A stretch of DNA of 45,823 bases. Origin: Allorhodopirellula solitaria. GTDB taxonomy: Bacteria; Planctomycetota; Planctomycetia; Pirellulales; Pirellulaceae. The stretch lies in NCBI RefSeq assembly GCF_007859855.1, contig NZ_SJPK01000023.1, positions 1-45,823 on the forward strand. The letters are read 5' to 3'. Under the pieces are notes generated by a model. That model saw only the letters and a list, made by a program, of their open reading frames with translations, made no database searches and had not been told where the DNA came from. Shown in pieces: positions 41,981 through 45,823 of this stretch; the stretch's first letter is position 1, and every line of letters starts with the position of its first letter. A program made the translations under genes and the position numbers.

Positions 41981-44542
41981 CTATTCTTGCTGCAATTCAA
42001 ATGTGACCCTTAGCGTGCTCCCGGACCGGCAGTCGATGTTTCGCACGGGCAATTCGCAGCGGTAGCCCGTGGGCATTTCCAACTCATCGACGCCGTACTC
42101 TCGAGTGCCTGGATTCACGACGATACGCAATTCCCCGTTTCTATCGGTCACCGGGTCGTTACCATAGCCAGGCCAGGATTGAACGCTGTGGCTCCCCCCA
42201 CTTTCGTCCAACTCACACCAGAAACTGACGCCTGCGATCGGATTTCCTGTGTCGGCATCGATCGCTTTGAAGATCAGTACGGCCCCACGTGGTGCCGTGA
42301 TGTTCATTGGTTGATTGTCGTTGTCGGCATGGATCGTCAGCGAATGTTTGAACGGAACGAATTCCGTCAGCTTTACTGGATCAATCGACAATCGGTATTC
42401 GCCAGGTGGCAGCGCCAACCGGGCGACACCTTCGGCATCCGTTTTCTGATATATCGATGTCCCCGTTCCTCGGTCGCCTGATGTTGCAAAAATCAAAGCG
42501 TCAGCAAGCGGGGCGTTTTGGTCATCGATAATCCGAATTGAAACCGATTCGTTTGCAACGACACGAAACACTATCGGACTCATCGATACGGCTTGAGTCT
42601 TGAAGATAGGAAATCGAACATCCTTGCCATCGCGAACTGTAATGCCGGAGTTGATCACATACTTGTACTGCGAAATGGCTTGATCGGTGATCGCGACGTA
42701 CCGTTTCTGTACTGCGTAGTCGTCATGGGTCAATTGAACCCAAGCGACGGTGTCTTTCGGCAACCCCGTAAAGGTGAAATTTCCATTCGCATCCGTTTGA
42801 ACAACACGTTTCGATTTCGGCAATAACTTCAATCCAAAGAATTCACGTTCAATCACGCGCATCGCCCGTCCCTCGGTATAAAGGTAATCCAGATGGTTGA
42901 TCGACACCTCTGCGCCGACGACGGGAGCGTTCTGGTCGTCAAGCACGCGCCCGAATAACTTTCTTTCCAGTGGGAAGTTCAAGTCCATTCGAATCTCTTC
43001 TCCATTGAAGAAATTGTTATCATATGGGCCTTTCGCTTCGTGTTCTGGACGTTCGCCAGGGGCGACGTGCTGTAGTCCATGCCAAATGAACCCATAGCCT
43101 TCTGCGAATCCGAAGACATTCAAAGACCCGACTCCGGTTGCGGGTCGTACCGGCATCACAGCGTCCTCGAAAACAAAGTTCCCGGTTTCGTCCGAGGTCG
43201 TCACGGCGATTTGCTGACGTGGCGTGTGTAGGCTGATCAAGTGAACTTTCGCGTAAGCGATTGGATTTCCCTCCAGGTTCTTCGTCGTGCCCCGGACCGT
43301 GATCACGCGAGTCGATTGCACCGGTTTCGATTCAACTGCCTTCGCGTTGGTTTCCTTCTTTTCGGTGGTTTCAATCGTGCTTGGCCTCTCCGTGGCGACG
43401 AGCCGAGTGCCCGAAATCACAATGCTCGCGGCGACAAACAGGCTCGCAACCAAAATAAAGATGGGCAACGAAAGATGGTGCGAATGACTCCGCTGCGGAT
43501 CCAGGATCGCAGCGACTCGCGTCTCGAATCTTCCTCGCCAGTGCAAAACTCCTACTGAAGGAATCACAATACGACTTGGCTTTAGAGACTGAGCGATCTT
43601 GAGAAGGGTCCCAGCGTAAGTGATCGGATCGCGATACGAGAGTACAAAATTGTCGCACACTTCTTCACGAGCACGACCCAGTTCTCGAATCATGAGATGG
43701 ACCGTAATGATCGGCCAAAACAGGGCTCTCGCAAATGTCTCGGCCGCAATCACCATGGTGTCTCGACGAACAACGTGTGCGAACTCATGAACAAGAATAT
43801 CCGTCAATTCATCGTTCGAAACGGAATCGAGCATGGCCATCGGGAGCAAAACAACTGGCTTGCGGCATCCATGCACGACAGGCGAGGCTACTTCAGCGGT
43901 CTGCAAAATCGCGGGCATCTTTTTCAATCTAACACGATCGCGGGCGACGGTCGAACATGCCTGCAGTCGGGCCACGTTCAGTGGCGTTGCCCAGTGACGA
44001 ATCAACCAACCACGGCGGTGGCTACGAAAAGCGAACGCAAGCAACCAAGCGGTCCCAAACGACCAAAGTGCCGCGAGTATGATCGGCCATTGGATTTGAA
44101 AATCTCTACGGTACTCAAGAGACGCGAGCGCTCCATCACTCGCTCCCAGACCAGGCTTTATCACTGACGTGCTGGAGGTGTGGTCTGGCTCGGCAACCGG
44201 TCGTTCACGTGAATCCGCTCGATGCGTTTTCACACCAATGAGTCCAGGGTCGTCCAACACCAAATTATCTCCGACAGTGACCGCTGCCGCATCGATGTTC
44301 GGGATTATTGCAACGGGTACAGCGATGATCGACAACGGGCGAATCCCAGTGATCGTGCCTAAGGCCGCCGCGAGCAAACACGCCACGAGTGCCGACAATA
44401 GGATGCCGTGCTTCCAGGTCGGTCGCTTGCGAGCGACGCGGGCGATGGAAACCGATAGGGTTGAAATCAGAACGACAGCCAAGATGGCGAACCCAGCAGC
44501 ATGCGTCCATTGAGTTCCCGACAAATACGTTTGCCAGTTCAT
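41981..44542 (-). CDS. M56 (BlaR1/MecR1-like) membrane metallopeptidase with carboxypeptidase-regulatory-like domains
   Basis: This 853-residue sensor-protease is predicted to sense an extracytoplasmic signal and cleave or inactivate the repressor encoded upstream. The M56 module occupies about residues 1-390 with four membrane helices (near 15-37, 46-66, 152-172 and 365-385). The zinc motif HEFAH is at 252-256 followed by VVRRDTM, and a downstream glutamate lies in REEVCDNF (292-299). The extracytoplasmic half, from about 410, has several carboxypeptidase-regulatory/Ig-like repeats (VLDDQNAPVVGAEVS, IIDDQNAPLADALIF) instead of the penicillin-binding sensor of BlaR1, so the inducer is not a beta-lactam in any obvious way. 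The ATG at 44542 is one base after the repressor's stop. Confidence 0.9.
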   Translation of the reverse strand: MNWQTYLSGTQWTHAAGFAILAVVLISTLSVSIARVARKRPTWKHGILLSALVACLLAAALGTITGIRPLSIIAVPVAIIPNIDAAAVTVGDNLVLDDPGLIGVKTHRADSRERPVAEPDHTSSTSVIKPGLGASDGALASLEYRRDFQIQWPIILAALWSFGTAWLLAFAFRSHRRGWLIRHWATPLNVARLQACSTVARDRVRLKKMPAILQTAEVASPVVHGCRKPVVLLPMAMLDSVSNDELTDILVHEFAHVVRRDTMVIAAETFARALFWPIITVHLMIRELGRAREEVCDNFVLSYRDPITYAGTLLKIAQSLKPSRIVIPSVGVLHWRGRFETRVAAILDPQRSHSHHLSLPIFILVASLFVAASIVISGTRLVATERPSTIETTEKKETNAKAVESKPVQSTRVITVRGTTKNLEGNPIAYAKVHLISLHTPRQQIAVTTSDETGNFVFEDAVMPVRPATGVGSLNVFGFAEGYGFIWHGLQHVAPGERPEHEAKGPYDNNFFNGEEIRMDLNFPLERKLFGRVLDDQNAPVVGAEVSINHLDYLYTEGRAMRVIEREFFGLKLLPKSKRVVQTDANGNFTFTGLPKDTVAWVQLTHDDYAVQKRYVAITDQAISQYKYVINSGITVRDGKDVRFPIFKTQAVSMSPIVFRVVANESVSIRIIDDQNAPLADALIFATSGDRGTGTSIYQKTDAEGVARLALPPGEYRLSIDPVKLTEFVPFKHSLTIHADNDNQPMNITAPRGAVLIFKAIDADTGNPIAGVSFWCELDESGGSHSVQSWPGYGNDPVTDRNGELRIVVNPGTREYGVDELEMPTGYRCELPVRNIDCRSGSTLRVTFELQQE

Positions 44543-44543
44543 T

Positions 44544-44960
44544 TTACCTGCCTCGCTTTGGGGAGTTTTTCGATTCAGTTTTTGCCGTGTCGAGCATCTC
44601 GCGAATTCGATTGAGTTCGGCTGAGCTCAGGCCACGGTAGTTTATGATTGCTGCCATCAATGCCTCCGGCGATCCCCCACAAACTTGATCCAACATTTCA
44701 ATCACCTGTTTTCCCACTGCGCATCCGCGAGATCGGGTAGCGGTGTACAGATACGTGCGCCCATGCTGACGATGAGTAAGCCAGCCCTTCTCTTCCATCC
44801 GTTGCAGAAGGGTGCGAACGGTATTGCGAGCAACCTCGCGCTTGTTCAGAAGTCGCTGGCGAACATTCCGAGCAGACGCTTCGCCCAAATCCCAGATGAT
44901 CTCCATGATCTCAAGCTGCGACTCGGACAAGGCCGGTAAATCTGGCTGATTCGTATCCAT
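44544..44960 (-). CDS. BlaI/MecI/CopY-family transcriptional repressor
   Basis: The 138-residue winged-helix repressor has LSESQLEIMEIIWDLGEASA, then VRQRLLNKREVARNTVRTLL and KGWLTHRQHGRTYLYTA, the BlaI DNA-binding domain, followed by a dimerisation tail with QVCGGSPEALMAAII. BlaI proteins bind operators over their own promoter and are inactivated by a membrane protease. The M56 gene follows after one base, giving the classic repressor-protease pair. Two operator dyads lie upstream (44983-45028). No target gene beyond this operon is apparent. Confidence 0.95.
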   Translation of the reverse strand: MDTNQPDLPALSESQLEIMEIIWDLGEASARNVRQRLLNKREVARNTVRTLLQRMEEKGWLTHRQHGRTYLYTATRSRGCAVGKQVIEMLDQVCGGSPEALMAAIINYRGLSSAELNRIREMLDTAKTESKNSPKRGR

Positions 44961-44982
44961 GGTAAAGCTACCTTTTGCAACG

Positions 44983-45028
44983 ATGGTTACAGAGCGTAGC
45001 CATTATGGTGACTACATTATGTAGCCAT
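44983..45028. promoter_or_regulatory. two BlaI-type operator dyads
   Basis: O1 is ATGGTTAC (44983-44990), five bases, GTAGCCAT (44996-45003). O2 is GTGACTAC (45008-45015), five bases, GTAGCCAT (45021-45028). The right arms are identical and the dyads' centres are 25 bases apart. O2 contains CTACATTATGTAG, a 13-base palindrome with a TACA/TGTA core of the BlaI/CopY kind. I infer autoregulation of the repressor-protease operon. Confidence 0.75.
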
Positions 45029-45033
45029 GTCAA
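45002..45033 (-). promoter_or_regulatory. candidate promoter of the BlaI-M56 operon
   Basis: On the minus strand TTGACA (45033-45028) is followed by CATAAT (45007-45002) at a 20-base spacing, or CACCAT at 17. O2 fills the spacer and O1 covers the -10 and start region, so repressor binding would exclude polymerase. The spacing makes the exact -10 uncertain. Confidence 0.55.
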
Positions 45034-45448
45034 GTGAATTACCCCGGCGCCGGTGGGAGCTCGTTTTCCTGTGGGGCGGCGTGCCTGGCGGTCAGGCCAT
45101 TTCCCCGCGATGCCGCAGGCACGTCTTGCTCTGCCAGTTCCTCACAAGCTTGCTCCCTCATGTATGTGCCAATCGAGAAGCAGCGTTTTGAAAAGAGAAA
45201 ACCGTAGTATCAATCGAGGTTTCCCTGTAAAAACCAGGAGAACATAGCGTTTTGACAGCCGAGTCAAGGCTGGTTTCATTGAATCAACGGTAGTTTGCGT
45301 CCGAGTCGAACGGCGGTCAAGACTCTCGCACAACAAGTGCCCCTCGGATCCACTTGCCTAGCCGGCTTCAGTGCGCAGCGTCTCTATTTCGATTGCCTTC
45401 CGCCGATTTCCGCATGCGAAGTAGGGTGAGAGCCGCTAATCGGAACAA
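45034..45448. other. gene-free stretch upstream of the IS element
   Basis: I see no gene here. Short ORFs (for example 45053-45247) have no family features. Confidence 0.4.
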
Positions 45449-45472
45449 CCGCAGGTGGCGCTGCGCTGACCT
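45449..45472. repeat. truncated family F palindromic repeat next to IS element
   Basis: Bases 45449-45472 match the reverse complement of 739-766 over 24 positions with one mismatch, then diverge where the final ACGG is expected. The break lies about 100 bases before the transposase start codon. Confidence 0.6.
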
Positions 45473-45823
45473 CATAGGCATCAAGTTAAGGATTGATCTA
45501 TAAAAAAAGCGGAAAACCGTTCATAAAGTGACTTGAATTGCAACCTCGTCACCTCGGAGAACGGAGTTTCCGCATGGACAGAATAACGGCGCTGGCCGAT
45601 TTACTACAGACCACTTTTTCGACCGTTGCCGTTGAGGCCAATGATGTCGCCAAATGCGTCAAACGCGTTAGGAAGTTTTCACCCGTTTCTTTAGCTCAGG
45701 CGTTCATCCTCGGATTTCTTTCAGATCCTCGCGCCGGTGCGGATCACATCGCTGACACCGCCGCCAGTTTGGGGGTGAGCATTTCGCCGCAAGCCGTCGA
45801 GCAACGCTACAGCCCCCAGCTGC
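45473..45823 (+). mobile_element. left part of an IS4-type insertion sequence, runs off the window
   Basis: The element contains the transposase start at 45574. The left boundary is inferred to be near 45473, where the family F repeat is interrupted, with CATAGGCATCAAGTTAAGG as a candidate terminal sequence. The right end is outside the window, so terminal repeats and target duplication cannot be checked. Confidence 0.5.
45574..45823 (+). CDS. IS4-family transposase, N-terminal part
   Basis: From the ATG at 45574 the frame stays open to the window end (83 codons). The sequence has FSPVSLAQAFILGFLSDP and GVSISPQAVEQRYSP, typical of the N-terminus of IS4-type transposases common in planctomycetes. 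The catalytic DDE residues lie beyond the window. A GGAG (45556-45559) is upstream but 14 bases from the ATG. Confidence 0.8.
   Translation, partial: MDRITALADLLQTTFSTVAVEANDVAKCVKRVRKFSPVSLAQAFILGFLSDPRAGADHIADTAASLGVSISPQAVEQRYSPQL

Overview
The window looks like a chromosomal segment of a planctomycete of the Rhodopirellula/Pirellulaceae type. Evidence: two DUF1559 proteins with pilin-like N-termini and small companion lipoproteins, a sulfatase with a CSPCR active site, a giant exported repeat protein with the planctomycete N-terminal LEDRRLLA signature and a C-terminal dockerin-like pair, and many short palindromic intergenic repeats. The species cannot be named from the sequence alone. 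No tRNA, rRNA or CRISPR locus was seen.

Layout. 1-1026 holds repeats and at most a tiny ORF. 1027-8733 (minus strand) is a compact nitrate assimilation operon read as fused FeS/membrane-anchor protein (DmsB-DmsC type), nitrate reductase NasA, siroheme nitrite reductase NirA, and a CysJ-like FAD/NADPH reductase that lacks flavodoxin and carries an RnfB-like cysteine motif. It suggests quinol-fed nitrate reduction followed by NADPH-fed nitrite reduction. 9170-12536 has ribD, a putative lipoprotein and RNase PH. 13071-14487 has a DUF1559 protein and a mini-lipoprotein. 14885-20416 is a co-directional run of a 63-residue membrane protein, TrkA, and a fused HyuA-HyuB (5-oxoprolinase type) protein. 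20550-21953 has ribosomal protein S18, a hotdog thioesterase and a small unknown protein.

21971-22485 is a 7-copy array of an ~81-bp palindromic unit between convergent genes. 22489-30561 is a 2690-residue surface/exported protein containing a nearly identical 2211-bp tandem duplication. 30891-31082 looks like a gene remnant. A sulfatase (31194-32759) is divergent from a GntR-ABC ATPase-permease operon (33080-36122) whose genes overlap by ATGA junctions. A second DUF1559/mini-lipoprotein pair (36195-37817), a DoxX-like protein, a cardiolipin synthase-like PLD protein and a Uma2-type nuclease follow.

41981-44960 is a BlaI-type repressor with an M56 (BlaR1-like) membrane peptidase carrying extra carboxypeptidase-regulatory-like domains; two matching operator dyads sit over its promoter. 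The window ends inside an IS4-type transposase whose element appears to have landed in a palindromic repeat.

The most striking cross-cutting pattern is the set of at least six unrelated palindromic repeat families, several of which lie just after stop codons or between convergent genes. The giant gene's antisense strand and the repeat array produce many long open frames that are artefacts.
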